The notes beneath the pieces are model-generated. The model ran no database searches and was not told the origin of the DNA. It worked only from the letters and a program-made list of their open reading frames with translations. Both the position numbers and the translations under genes were made by a program. From Coriobacteriaceae bacterium (GTDB lineage Bacteria; Actinomycetota; Coriobacteriia; Coriobacteriales; Atopobiaceae), in assembly GCA_003862195.1 (NCBI GenBank), contig QOUO01000014.1, positions 1 to 40,859 of the forward strand: a stretch of DNA of 40,859 nt, given 5' to 3'. How positions within the stretch are numbered: the stretch's first letter is position 1; the number at the start of each line of letters is the position of its first letter. Below, piece after piece: positions 24,501 through 32,186 of this stretch.

Positions 24501-24611
24501 CCCAAGACTGGCGACACCAACGCCGCTGGTGCTGCCGTCGCGTTTGCCGGCCTGGGTGCCGCTGCCATCCTCGAGGGGCTGCGTCGTCGCCGTCACGAGG
24601 AGGACTGCTAG
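21573..24611 (+). CDS. LPxTG-type coiled-coil surface protein with central CAP/SCP-like domain
   Basis: A 1012-residue protein. Residues 1-42 form a signal peptide (basic start, hydrophobic core IAAAAAFATTGALIVGATPALA). Residues about 60-365 are an Ala/Lys/Asp/Gln-rich coiled coil, and a proline hinge (LPEPIPPK) follows. Residues about 376-591 are a CAP/SCP-like domain: ACDVMDEINKVRESYGLQDLKVD, NHSPYSYGTRNLAWGYTDP, VGHFLNILDNNN and GFNSSNNTAAWGADCV. A second coiled coil (about 592-965) is followed by the sorting signal VPKTGD (about 976), a hydrophobic span and RRRRHEEDC. The protein is sortase-anchored and probably adhesive. The CAP region (22700-23345) uses visibly more A/T-ending codons than the coiled coils. 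GGAAGGAG precedes the ATG. A terminator follows. Confidence 0.9.
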   Translation: MKKNGQESVSPKHMKSAKGIAAAAAFATTGALIVGATPALADEASATTTTGDTAKATTTQTAPTNSEVAKDALDKATAAHNQAASDAANAKQTLSDAQAQKAKDEATVRDGVKDVQQKSADEAAKAQDAANKAADAAEEASDKATSTKTQLDEAQKQAADAQKAADAAKDVDQATLDADKAAVNKSAAAQKDAQDKANAAQKASDDANKAVKDAQKAATDATAAKDTAKQNLDDAKKNADSAEQAQKNAQKALSDATSGSADQAKKDADAAQAQANADQQQADSDADKATQKSADLDSAKKVYSDAQAKASDANSTLEKAQDALSDAQSKLEKAKANKNTTAAELKDAQKAYDDAKAAYDALPEPIPPKTAKDTLDALTSKDIAGVSGNENMYANDYADINKGNYGTDVKVDGSNANYDSLMKACDVMDEINKVRESYGLQDLKVDPYTFIEQTLECDINDSGTYANHSPYSYGTRNLAWGYTDPVAAWMSEKSEYDAFIKAHPDAVVQGVEHAKSGLSVYEFYLKYPDEYHKVGHFLNILDNNNIQGAGFNSSNNTAAWGADCVNLDAGSYKYYTVEEFRNLIKSMMNGSGSAEKQAAKEKMDAAKASVGKAQAAFKDAESAVASAQAAVDQAQKAVNTAAAQKSAADAIAQQAKAARDKAQSAYDQAKAAADASSQKAAKSAQAAKDAQAHYETVSKGAQAAKDALDKANDELAKAQQKLAGAQKAYNDATQASDKADAALAKAKQDAAQKSAALTDAQQKLADAKVQADSDEKELAADTAASQKKADLQKTAQDAKDKVEQLKEELADAQADAKAKADAVDPANAEAARLAAVAKKLAELDADKILADPAVMDPYIADTELSDWKAELQRIQDAAVAYNTKDSDAIDQAQQAYDAAAANEQKTAADLKKAKADYDRTKALEDAIKKAVAEAQAKTGKAAATVHTGVYVPKHMASTNGKGLIAATTKASATEAVPKTGDTNAAGAAVAFAGLGAAAILEGLRRRRHEEDC

Positions 24612-24683
24612 TCAACGGTTGGCTGTTGAGTGGCAGGCGGTAGGTTGCATAGCCTCGATGGCAATCGTCTGACAAGTTGATGC

Positions 24684-24719
24684 ATGGGCCCCGTCGCACG
24701 AGTTTGCGACGGGGCCCAT
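24684..24719. terminator. Strong 15-bp hairpin after the surface protein
   Basis: ATGGGCCCCGTCGCA and TGCGACGGGGCCCAT are perfect complements around CGAGTT, about 75 bp after the stop. The following TTGTCAT is only a weak T-tract. It lies between converging genes. Confidence 0.75.
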
Positions 24720-24775
24720 TGTCATGCCAAGTTATGAAGTGAGGGGGAGAAAGACACGGCCCTGAGGATTGGCGC

Positions 24776-25354
24776 TCAGTCTTGGGATTGAGAGTAGTCT
24801 GGCCCAGTGAGCAGGGTCAGGTACTGCGGCGGAACGCTGTCCGCGAGCCAGACATCGTTGTTGCCCAGGTAGAAGCGGACGCCGTCGCTTGCGGCTGCCT
24901 TTGCGTCCACGAGCAGGATCGCTGGGTGCTCGTCCCTGCGCGCGCCTACCTCGCGGGCCATCGCCACGTTGGTGGAGAGGTGAACGTACTGCCGCTCCAT
25001 GGGGAGGAGCCCCTGCCGGCGGATGGATGCGAGCGCGCGGCGCGTGGTGCCATGGTAGAGCACGTCCGGCGGCGTCGCGGGCGCGTGATCGATGCGCGTT
25101 GCGAAGGAGTGGCCGTAGAGCGCGCGGATGCGGTCGCCGGATATCTGGTGGCGCTGCTTTGGCGAGGTCGCGATGATCTGCTCCAGGTCCGCGCGCGTGA
25201 CGGGGCGCCTGCCGGGGTGGCGCGCGTTGAGCGCGGCCAGCAGCGCGTCCACGGGCACGAAGCCCTGCTCGTCCGGAGCGAGGCCGAACTCCTCGGGATG
25301 GTGGCGCAGGGCGTAGGAGATTTCCTTACTTATGTGGACGAGCCGCTGGTCCAT
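24776..25354 (-). CDS. kptA: RNA 2'-phosphotransferase (Tpt1/KptA family)
   Basis: A 192-residue protein. Family blocks are SKEISYALRHHPEEFGL, RHQISGDRIRALYGHS, PDVLYHGTTRRALASI, RQYVHLSTNVAMA and ILLVDAKAA. The catalytic Arg-His-Arg-Arg set of Tpt1 enzymes appears in place (RHH, RIRALYGHS, HGTTR). In eukaryotes and fungi this enzyme removes the 2'-phosphate left by tRNA ligation, using NAD+. The bacterial role is unclear and may be RNA repair or ADP-ribosylation. It is co-oriented with a flippase gene ending 18 bp upstream, so the two are probably co-transcribed. GGGAGAAG is the likely ribosome site. Confidence 0.92.
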   Translation of the reverse strand: MDQRLVHISKEISYALRHHPEEFGLAPDEQGFVPVDALLAALNARHPGRRPVTRADLEQIIATSPKQRHQISGDRIRALYGHSFATRIDHAPATPPDVLYHGTTRRALASIRRQGLLPMERQYVHLSTNVAMAREVGARRDEHPAILLVDAKAAASDGVRFYLGNNDVWLADSVPPQYLTLLTGPDYSQSQD

Positions 25355-25372
25355 GGTTGCTGTTCTTCTCCC

Positions 25373-26830
25373 CTAGAACTCCTTGGGGTGCAGGCGCACG
25401 CGCACGTACTGCACCACCATGAGCGCCAGCAGCACCACCATGACCAGGAAGTACGCCCACACGGCCCCGTTGAACCCGATGGTGGGCACCAGCGCGCCAG
25501 AGAGCACCAGCACCACGGCGAGCGCGATGCCGTAGGCACCGGTGGCCTTCTGCTGCTGGCGCAGCACCGTGATGATCTGGTACAAAAAGTCGATGGCCGC
25601 GGTCATGCCGCCCGCCACCAGCATCAGGTACTGCGCCGTGCGGTACGGCTCGAAGTTTAGGCCGTACAGGAAGCTCGTGATGGGGATGCCGATCCACGCC
25701 GCGATGAACACGTACACGGCCGTGAGCACCGCGCACAGCGCCAGCACCGCCACGATGATGAGGTCAAAGCGCTTGCGTCGGCTCGGGTCGGACCAGATGT
25801 TGGCCAGGCGCACGAGCTGCGGCTTGTACACCAGGCCGATCACCATGAGGATGCTCTGCGCGGGGAAGTAGATCGCGTTGAAGACCAGCTGCGCCTTGTA
25901 GGGCAGCACACCCTCCATCACGAACTTGGGGACCGACTCGATCAGCGTAAAGACAAACTGGGCGAGAAACGCGGGGAAGCACTCCTTGAAGATCTCCCGG
26001 ATCTCCTGCAGCTCCCACTTGCGGGACTTGGGCGTCTCGAACAGCGCCAGCGGAATCGTGACGATCACGAGCGAGGCGGCCGCCACGATCGCGAGCGCGA
26101 TGGACGCCACGGGTATGGAGCGCGTCACAAACAGCACCACGCTGAAGACCACCACGCCGGACACGCAGCGCAGCGCCTGCGAGATACCCGCAAGGTATAG
26201 CTTGTCCATCTGCTGCAGCCGGCCTTCGTACACGTCGGCAAAGGCGTCAATCACCCTAAAGGCAAACGTGCCCCAGCAGATGGTGAGCATTTCTCCCGCG
26301 TAGCCCCTGACCTTGCAGAAGAGCCACCCGGCCAGCATCATGAGCACGCACGAAAGCACGCGCTGGATCTGGTACGCGGCAAACGACTCCGTCTCGTCGA
26401 TGTCAGACACCTGGTAGGTTCGCACGCCGTAGTTGCCGATGAAGATGAGCAGGTTCGCGATCACGAACGCCATCGAGAACATGCCCGCCTGCTCGGCACC
26501 CGCAAGCTGCGACGCCACGATGGTGAGGATGGGGAAGAGCGCGCCCCACACGCCCATGCCGACGGAGTTTGCGATGTAGTCGCGTGTCTGGTTGTGCGCG
26601 GCGTAGCGCGCGGTCTGGTTGGAAAGCGAGCCGGAATACACGGCGCCAATCAGGCGGTCCCACCAATGGTCGACCACGCGGCGGAGAAACCCGGGCTCCG
26701 TGCTCGCGTCCTGCGACGGGGCCGCGGCCCTCTCCCGCGCGGCGCGCAGCCTGGTGGACACGCCGTCCTGCTGGTCGTCCGCCTGCTGTCTGGCGGGTGC
26801 CTTCCGTAGCTTGTGGATGGGATTGTTCAT
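25373..26830 (-). CDS. Polysaccharide flippase (Wzx/MVF-like membrane protein)
   Basis: A membrane protein with about 12-14 hydrophobic spans, in the oligosaccharidyl-lipid/polysaccharide flippase superfamily. Recognisable segments are ANSVGMGVWGALFPILTIV, FVIANLLIFIGNYGVRTYQVSDI, PAFLAQFVFTLIESVPKFVMEG and FNAIYFPAQSILMVIGLVYKP. It is likely to move lipid-linked glycans for surface polymers. The start is uncertain: ATG 26830 (MNNPIHKLRK) is used here; in-frame starts up to 26983 would add a low-complexity N-terminus. The first 70 residues are cytosolic and charged. No glycosyltransferase genes are adjacent, which is unusual for Wzx. Confidence 0.8.
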   Translation of the reverse strand: MNNPIHKLRKAPARQQADDQQDGVSTRLRAARERAAAPSQDASTEPGFLRRVVDHWWDRLIGAVYSGSLSNQTARYAAHNQTRDYIANSVGMGVWGALFPILTIVASQLAGAEQAGMFSMAFVIANLLIFIGNYGVRTYQVSDIDETESFAAYQIQRVLSCVLMMLAGWLFCKVRGYAGEMLTICWGTFAFRVIDAFADVYEGRLQQMDKLYLAGISQALRCVSGVVVFSVVLFVTRSIPVASIALAIVAAASLVIVTIPLALFETPKSRKWELQEIREIFKECFPAFLAQFVFTLIESVPKFVMEGVLPYKAQLVFNAIYFPAQSILMVIGLVYKPQLVRLANIWSDPSRRKRFDLIIVAVLALCAVLTAVYVFIAAWIGIPITSFLYGLNFEPYRTAQYLMLVAGGMTAAIDFLYQIITVLRQQQKATGAYGIALAVVLVLSGALVPTIGFNGAVWAYFLVMVVLLALMVVQYVRVRLHPKEF

Positions 26831-27010
26831 ATGGATCGACGCCTTCGTGTCGCGGTGATTCGCCATCGCGGCGGCCGGCACGGCATCCATCACGGACGCG
26901 CCCGCCGCTCGCATGCCATCAAGCATAGCCCTTGCGCCGTGGGGCCCGCCAGACGTGGGGGCAACCCTTACCTTTCGCAACAAATCACAGTTCGATTAAG
27001 CTCACGTTTT

Positions 27011-27047
27011 CATGTCTTAAACACTGCTTAACTATCATTCAGACATG
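27011..27047. promoter_or_regulatory. Inverted repeat between flippase and ppc
   Basis: CATGTCT (27011-27017) and AGACATG (27041-27047) are perfect complements 23 bp apart, with an inner TTAA...TTAA pair. It lies in an AT-rich part of the 540-bp gap (26831-27372). No gene was seen in this gap. It is a possible operator for the flippase. Confidence 0.4.
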
Positions 27048-27275
27048 AATCTCTTGCTGCGGGGTCGTGGGAAGCTGCGCTCCGGCGGGGCCTCTGCATG
27101 TATGAGGACGCTGCCAACGGTTGTTGGGACAAACTCCTAGCGAGAAGGGCCGCGGCTCCGCCAGAAAATCGGCCAAAGGCGCGGATTCATCCACAGGCGT
27201 CACGATTTTCTCGCCTGAAAGGTGAATATCTAGTTTCGCGGCGGTGCGGACCCAATGGGGAGGGCGCCGCCGCGG

Positions 27276-27293
27276 TATTGTGTACATGCAATA
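27276..27293. promoter_or_regulatory. TATTG-N8-CAATA palindrome upstream of ppc
   Basis: The arms TATTG and CAATA flank TGTACATG, itself centred on GTAC, about 80 bp before the ppc start. The size and symmetry fit a dimeric regulator site; no family is assignable. Confidence 0.35.
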
Positions 27294-27372
27294 ATCCTGC
27301 GAGCGAATGCGCCCGCTCCGGTCGCGGCCCGGCGCCGCGCGGGGGAGGGCCATCATGCAGAGGAGGAACACC

Positions 27373-30252
27373 GTGTCAGAAGTCACGGGATCCAAGGGCG
27401 AGAAGGACGCGCTAGACGCAGCCGCGGCCGCCAGGGGCGTGCCGCACGAGGACGTCGAGCGCTTTGCCCAGAGCAACCCCAAGACCATCGAGGAGCTGCT
27501 GCACTTCAAGCGCGAGGACCGTCCCACCATCTATCCCACGGCGGAGGAGGCGGCGGAGCTTGCCCAGGCGGCCACCATGCTGACCGGCGTGGACGTTCCG
27601 GACTCCATCCGCGCGAACATGACGCTGTTCCTGCGTCTGGTTCGCAAGGTGCTGCGCGAGTACGACCCGCGCCTGCGCGACGAGTTCGACCACATCCTGC
27701 ACGACTCCCTCGTTGCCACGAGGAGCGAGTGCAGCGGCCGGGACGACGAGCAGGGCGAGGCCGCCTTTGACGACTGCGTCAACACGTTTGACCAGATGTC
27801 CATCGAGGACGAGACCCTCATCGTGCGCGCGCTGACGGCCTACTTCCACATGGCGAACATCTGCGAGGAGAACTACCGCGTCCACGCGCTGCGCGCCCGC
27901 GAGGCCAACGTGGACCCCGAGTCGCGCGAGGACCCCGTGAACGAGATCACGGTCGCGTACGACAAGCTGGTCGACGAGTGCGGCCGCGCCAAGGCGCACG
28001 CGCTCCTGAACCGCCTGGAGTTCCACCCCGTCTTTACCGCACACCCCACCGAGGCACGCCGCAAGGCGACCGAGGGCAAGATCCACCGCATCGCGGACCT
28101 GCTGGAGCAGCGCCCCTACCTGGGTCCGACCGAGCGCGCGGAGAACGAGCGCCGCATGCTGCAGGAGATCGAGGCCCTGCTGCGCACGAGCCCCATCGCC
28201 ATCAAGAAGCCGACGCCGGTCCAGGAGGCCGACACGGTCATCTCGATCTTCGACTACACGCTGTTCGACACCGTGCCCGAGGTCTACCGTCGCTTTGACG
28301 ACTGGGAGCTGGGCGACAAGGCCGGCACCGTGCCGCCCGTCTGTCCCGCGTTCTTCCACCCCGGCAGCTGGATCGGCTCCGACCGCGACGGCAACCCCAA
28401 CGTCACGGCCAAGGTGAGCCGCGAGGTGAGCGAGAAGTACCGCGTCCACATCCTGGAGGCGCTGCGTGACCGCACCGCCTGGGTGGGCCGCAACCTCACG
28501 ATCGACGCGCGCACGACCAAGCCCTCCAAGGAGCTCATGAACCTGTGGAGCCACCAGGTGGAGATGAGCGAGGCGCTGTCCGCCTCCGCGCTGCGCGTGT
28601 CCGCCTCTGAGCTGCACCGCGCCGCCATGATCGTCATCTCCAACCGCCTGGAGGCCACGATCCAGCGCACGGCCGACATCATGTACCAGACGGCCGAGGA
28701 CTACATCAGCGACCTCAAGGTCGTGCAGTCGTCCCTCGCACAGGCCGGCGCCGTCCGCACCGCCTACGGTCCCGTCCAGAAGATCATCTGGCAGGCCGAG
28801 ACCTTTGGCTTCCACCTCGTGGAGATGGAGTTCCGTCAGCACTCGCTCGTGCACACCCGCGCGCTCGAGGACATCCGCGAGCACGGCCGCTGGGGCGAGC
28901 GTGGCGAGCTGCAGCCCATGACTAAGGAGGTGCTCGACACCTTCCGCGCCATCGGCTCCATTCAGCGCCGCAACGGCGTCAAGGCCGCGCGCCGCTACAT
29001 CATCAGCTTCACCAAGAGCGCCCAGAACGTGGCCGACGTCTACGAGCTCGCGCGCCTCGCGTTCGCGCATGCCGAGGACGTGCCCGTGCTCGACGTCATC
29101 CCCCTGTTCGAGCAGGTGGAGGACCTGGAGAACGCGGTCGACACCCTCAACCAGATGCTCGAGCTGCCCGACGTGCAGCGCCGCCTGGCCGAGACCGGCC
29201 GCAAGATGGAGGTCATGCTCGGCTACTCCGACTCCTCCAAGGACGAGGGCCCCACGACGGCCACGTTCGTGCTGCACAAGGCCCAGGCTGCCATCGCGGA
29301 GTGGGCGGAGGAGAATGACATCGACCTCACGCTGATGCACGGCCGTGGCGGCGCGGTCGGCCGTGGCGGCGGCCCCGCCAACCGCGCAGTCCTGGCCCAG
29401 CCCAAGGGCTCCGTCAACTGCCGCTTCAAGCTCACGGAGCAGGGCGAGGTCATCTTCGCGCGCTACGGCAACCGCACGCTGGCCCGTCGCCACATCGAGG
29501 AGGTCGCCGGCGCCACGCTGCTGCAGAGCGCGCCCTCGACCGAGCTCGTCAACACCGAGTCCACGGAGAAGTACGAGGACGTGTCCGAGGCCCTCACCAA
29601 TGCGAGCCGCGACCGCTACCTCGACCTCCTGAACACGGACGGCTTCGCGGAGTGGTTCAGCACCGTCACGCCGCTCACCGAGGTCGGCCTCATGCCCATC
29701 GGCTCCCGTCCCGCCAAGCGCGGCCTGGGCGCCAAGTCCCTGGACGACCTCCGCACGATCCCCTGGATCTTCTCGTGGTCGCAGGCACGCATCAACCTCG
29801 CCGCATGGTACGGCCTGGGCACGGCGTGCGAGAAGTTTGGCGACCTGGAGCGACTGCAGAGCGCCTACAAGGAGTGGCCGCTCTTCTCGACCTTCATCGA
29901 CAACATCGAGATGTCGCTCTCCAAGACGGACGAGCGCATCGGCAAGCTCTACCTTTCGCTTGCCAACCGCGAGGACCTGAGCAAGAAGGTCCTGGACGAG
30001 ATGCGCCTCACCCGCAAGTGGGTGCTCGCCATCGTGGGCGACGAGTGGCCGCTGCAGCACCGCCGCGTGCTCGGTCCCGTCATCCGCATGCGCCTGCCGT
30101 ACGTCAACGCGCTGTCGATCGCGCAGGTCATGTCGCTTGCGCGCATGAGGCTGCGCGGCCAGGTGCTCACCGCGGACGAGAAGGAGCGCCTGATCTACCT
30201 GATCCTCTGCACCGTCTCCGGAGTCTCCGCCGGCCTGCAGAACACGGGGTGA
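27373..30252 (+). CDS. ppc: Phosphoenolpyruvate carboxylase
   Basis: A 959-residue enzyme that carboxylates PEP to oxaloacetate. Signature motifs are VFTAHPTEARR (catalytic His, about residue 220), FHPGSWIGSDRDGNPNV, GYSDSSKDEG (about 617), HGRGGAVGRGGGP (about 655) and the invariant C-terminal QNTG. The GTG at 27373 is preferred because AGGAGG lies exactly 6 nt upstream; ATG 27355 is possible but would use that same stretch as coding. The N-terminal segment SEVTGSKGEKDALDAAAA is a weakly conserved leader carrying the repeated GEKDA word. It is a single gene with a good terminator. Confidence 0.97.
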   Translation: MSEVTGSKGEKDALDAAAAARGVPHEDVERFAQSNPKTIEELLHFKREDRPTIYPTAEEAAELAQAATMLTGVDVPDSIRANMTLFLRLVRKVLREYDPRLRDEFDHILHDSLVATRSECSGRDDEQGEAAFDDCVNTFDQMSIEDETLIVRALTAYFHMANICEENYRVHALRAREANVDPESREDPVNEITVAYDKLVDECGRAKAHALLNRLEFHPVFTAHPTEARRKATEGKIHRIADLLEQRPYLGPTERAENERRMLQEIEALLRTSPIAIKKPTPVQEADTVISIFDYTLFDTVPEVYRRFDDWELGDKAGTVPPVCPAFFHPGSWIGSDRDGNPNVTAKVSREVSEKYRVHILEALRDRTAWVGRNLTIDARTTKPSKELMNLWSHQVEMSEALSASALRVSASELHRAAMIVISNRLEATIQRTADIMYQTAEDYISDLKVVQSSLAQAGAVRTAYGPVQKIIWQAETFGFHLVEMEFRQHSLVHTRALEDIREHGRWGERGELQPMTKEVLDTFRAIGSIQRRNGVKAARRYIISFTKSAQNVADVYELARLAFAHAEDVPVLDVIPLFEQVEDLENAVDTLNQMLELPDVQRRLAETGRKMEVMLGYSDSSKDEGPTTATFVLHKAQAAIAEWAEENDIDLTLMHGRGGAVGRGGGPANRAVLAQPKGSVNCRFKLTEQGEVIFARYGNRTLARRHIEEVAGATLLQSAPSTELVNTESTEKYEDVSEALTNASRDRYLDLLNTDGFAEWFSTVTPLTEVGLMPIGSRPAKRGLGAKSLDDLRTIPWIFSWSQARINLAAWYGLGTACEKFGDLERLQSAYKEWPLFSTFIDNIEMSLSKTDERIGKLYLSLANREDLSKKVLDEMRLTRKWVLAIVGDEWPLQHRRVLGPVIRMRLPYVNALSIAQVMSLARMRLRGQVLTADEKERLIYLILCTVSGVSAGLQNTG

Positions 30253-30321
30253 TGCTCGCACGATGTCCCCGCGCCACGCGCGCGAATCGCGCGTACCTTG
30301 CGCCTAGCTGCGTTTGACACG

Positions 30322-30360
30322 AAGCCCGCCAGCGGATGCAAACCCGCTGGCGGGCTTTTC
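30322..30360 (+). terminator. Intrinsic terminator after ppc
   Basis: AAGCCCGCCAGCGG and CCGCTGGCGGGCTT are perfect complements around an 8-nt loop, followed by TTC with Ts in the closing arm. It overlaps the upstream edge of the next gene's promoter region. Confidence 0.88.
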
Positions 30361-30395
30361 TCGCCCGCGACGCCCGCGTCCGCGTGGTGGTGGGT

Positions 30396-30417
30396 TACGA
30401 TACCTCCCGTGGGAGGT
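30396..30417 (+). promoter_or_regulatory. Probable -10 and palindrome at the TetR gene start
   Basis: TACGAT (30396-30401) could be a -10 box. It abuts ACCTCCC-GT-GGGAGGT (30402-30417), a 16-bp inverted repeat whose right arm GGGAGGT is also the ribosome site of the TetR gene. The site is a candidate autorepressor operator and would also hide the ribosome site if the RNA folds. Confidence 0.5.
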
Positions 30418-30422
30418 GCCAG

Positions 30423-31019
30423 ATGGAAGGCGACGTAGACGAGAAGATCGAGTCCGCGGTGTTCAAGCTCATGGAGACGACGGACATCCCGGACATCCGT
30501 GTGGCGGACGTGCTCAGGCTCGCCGGCGTGTCGCGCTCCACGTTCTACCGGCACTTTGACTCCGTGGACGACGTGGTCAAGCGCTTCGAGAGCGGGCTGC
30601 TCGACAACATGCGCCGCATCAACAACGTGGCGCTCAAGGCCCGCTTTGGCATATCAGAACTTGACCCCACGAGCACCATGGTGAGCAGGATGGAGCTGCT
30701 GCAGCGCAACCGCGACAAGATCGTGGCGCTCAACGGGCCGAACGGCGACCCCTCCTTTGTGCACAAGGCGACCATCTTCATGCACGACTACTTTCGCGCG
30801 CGGCTGGAGACCCTCGAGGGCGACCCCGTGACGCGCGACCTCTACCTGTCGTTTGTGATCGCGGGTCATAACAACCTGGTCCAATACTGGCTCGAGGTCC
30901 ATCCTGAGATTGAGCCGCAAAAGATTGCGGCGGTCCTCAACAGGCTGTACTACGCGCCGTTCTTCCTTTCCGAGGAGAGCGTGCGCCAGACGCCCAAGGC
31001 GCCAGAGGGCTGGGAGTAG
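30423..31019 (+). CDS. TetR-family transcriptional regulator
   Basis: A 198-residue protein. The N-terminal region, KIESAVFKLMETTDIPDIRVADVLRLAGVSRSTFYRHFDSVDDVVKRF, is the TetR helix-turn-helix. The C-terminal domain contains KATIFMHDYFRARLETLEG and SFVIAGHNNLVQYWLE, like the TetR_C_7/AcrR-like ligand domains. ATG 30423 is used because GGGAGGT lies 5 nt upstream; the frame is open further up across the ppc terminator, which would not be coding. Its target is unknown: the hypothetical gene downstream is on the other strand. Confidence 0.88.
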   Translation: MEGDVDEKIESAVFKLMETTDIPDIRVADVLRLAGVSRSTFYRHFDSVDDVVKRFESGLLDNMRRINNVALKARFGISELDPTSTMVSRMELLQRNRDKIVALNGPNGDPSFVHKATIFMHDYFRARLETLEGDPVTRDLYLSFVIAGHNNLVQYWLEVHPEIEPQKIAAVLNRLYYAPFFLSEESVRQTPKAPEGWE

Positions 31020-31179
31020 CAAAGGCGAACGCGTGCACCATGCGTGAGGCCTTCGGCTTCCCTCTAGAAGGAGAACTTCTGCGCCATCAGATGGATCGTG
31101 TCAGAAGCAGTTCACCCGCGGCATACTTTTGACATGGCAACCGACATGACAACCGTAGATGATGAGTGTCATGCGGTAG

Positions 31180-31980
31180 CTAGAAATCCTCCAGGTCGAC
31201 ATTCCCCGCATTCCTTGGAAGGAAGTTCCCGTGTGGGGTGTCGCCATAAAGCTCCTCAATTCTGTCGAACCATGAAGAGGGGTTGGGGGAATGCGACTTA
31301 AAGAACTTGTCGCCCTTGCCCGACATCACGTAGTCCACGAATTCCTGTGGAAGCTTGACGTGATACTTTGTCGTGTACTTCCAGCAGTCCCTGTCCCACC
31401 AGAAGTGCCCGTCTGTGTAGCAATAAGGACCAAGCAGTCGTCTGCCAGGCCTGAATGGGTGCTCGTATATACCGGGTGACATGAAGAAGGGCTCGGTGGT
31501 CATCAAGTATGCAAGGACCTTCTCAGGAACCGTGTAGCCGTCCTCGACCCAGTCGTAAATGCTTTCGTCGCCATGCTTGAGCTCTCGGAACGGAGTCAGG
31601 CAGACCATCTGATCAAACTGCTTGATGCGCCTCCGTGCCTCTATGGCATCTGGCGTCTTGACCTCGCAGCCTTCAAGGTCGGAGACCTCCATGCCGAAGG
31701 GGCACGGTCCCATGCATTCCCTCACGTTTGTATATTTTCCGCCAACAAGCGCTCGGAGTGCGAGGACCTCTCGCTCGACGGATGAACCGTCCATAAGCTC
31801 AATGGATGCCGTCTCATTGACGGCAAGGCGCTCGCCATCCCCGAGCTTTCCATAGATCACGTAAGTGTCTTTGCCCGAACGCCCGGCGACCAAACTGATC
31901 TCCACCCGATCTTCCAACCCTTCGCGCAATCCATTTATGTTGCATTCAATCATAAGGGTTTGAGCCACTGACGGCACCAT
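31180..31980 (-). CDS. Hypothetical protein (266 residues)
   Basis: I do not recognise a family. The product has no signal peptide or membrane span. It contains RECMGPCPFGMEVSDLEGCEV (three Cys) and a Trp/Tyr-rich stretch, CYTDGHFWWDRDCWKYTTKYHVKLPQEFVDYVM, followed by an acidic C-terminus. The first 80 residues form beta strands with a repeated charged pattern. The start could be ATG 31980 or 31953 (MIECNING); neither has a good ribosome site. Base composition is lower in GC than its neighbours, which hints at a recent origin elsewhere. It stands alone between two plus-strand units. Confidence 0.65.
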   Translation of the reverse strand: MVPSVAQTLMIECNINGLREGLEDRVEISLVAGRSGKDTYVIYGKLGDGERLAVNETASIELMDGSSVEREVLALRALVGGKYTNVRECMGPCPFGMEVSDLEGCEVKTPDAIEARRRIKQFDQMVCLTPFRELKHGDESIYDWVEDGYTVPEKVLAYLMTTEPFFMSPGIYEHPFRPGRRLLGPYCYTDGHFWWDRDCWKYTTKYHVKLPQEFVDYVMSGKGDKFFKSHSPNPSSWFDRIEELYGDTPHGNFLPRNAGNVDLEDF

Positions 31981-32186
31981 AGCTACCGCTCGTCGTCAGC
32001 CTCGCGAGCTAGGTACCGCGCGAATGCCCCAAAAACTCGTCTCATCTACCAGCATAAAGAAACAGAATTTGCAAAAGTGTCCCACGCGGTGAAACGCGCG
32101 CCGCTCCGTTGTTCTTACCTCTGTCCGCCCTCGTCCGTAGCATGCGTGTCATCAGATAGGCAAGCAAGTGAGAAGGACGTGAGCAC

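Noticed and set aside
21573..24611. Repeated Ala-Lys-Asp codons considered as a CRISPR-like or DNA repeat array
   Set aside because: The similarity follows the heptad coiled-coil protein pattern; there are no regular spacers or identical repeat units.
27412..30261. A 949-codon open frame on the minus strand opposite PEP carboxylase
   Set aside because: It is the mirror of a real, strongly conserved gene in GC-rich DNA; its product is Val/Ala/Arg/His-rich without any domain and has no ribosome site.
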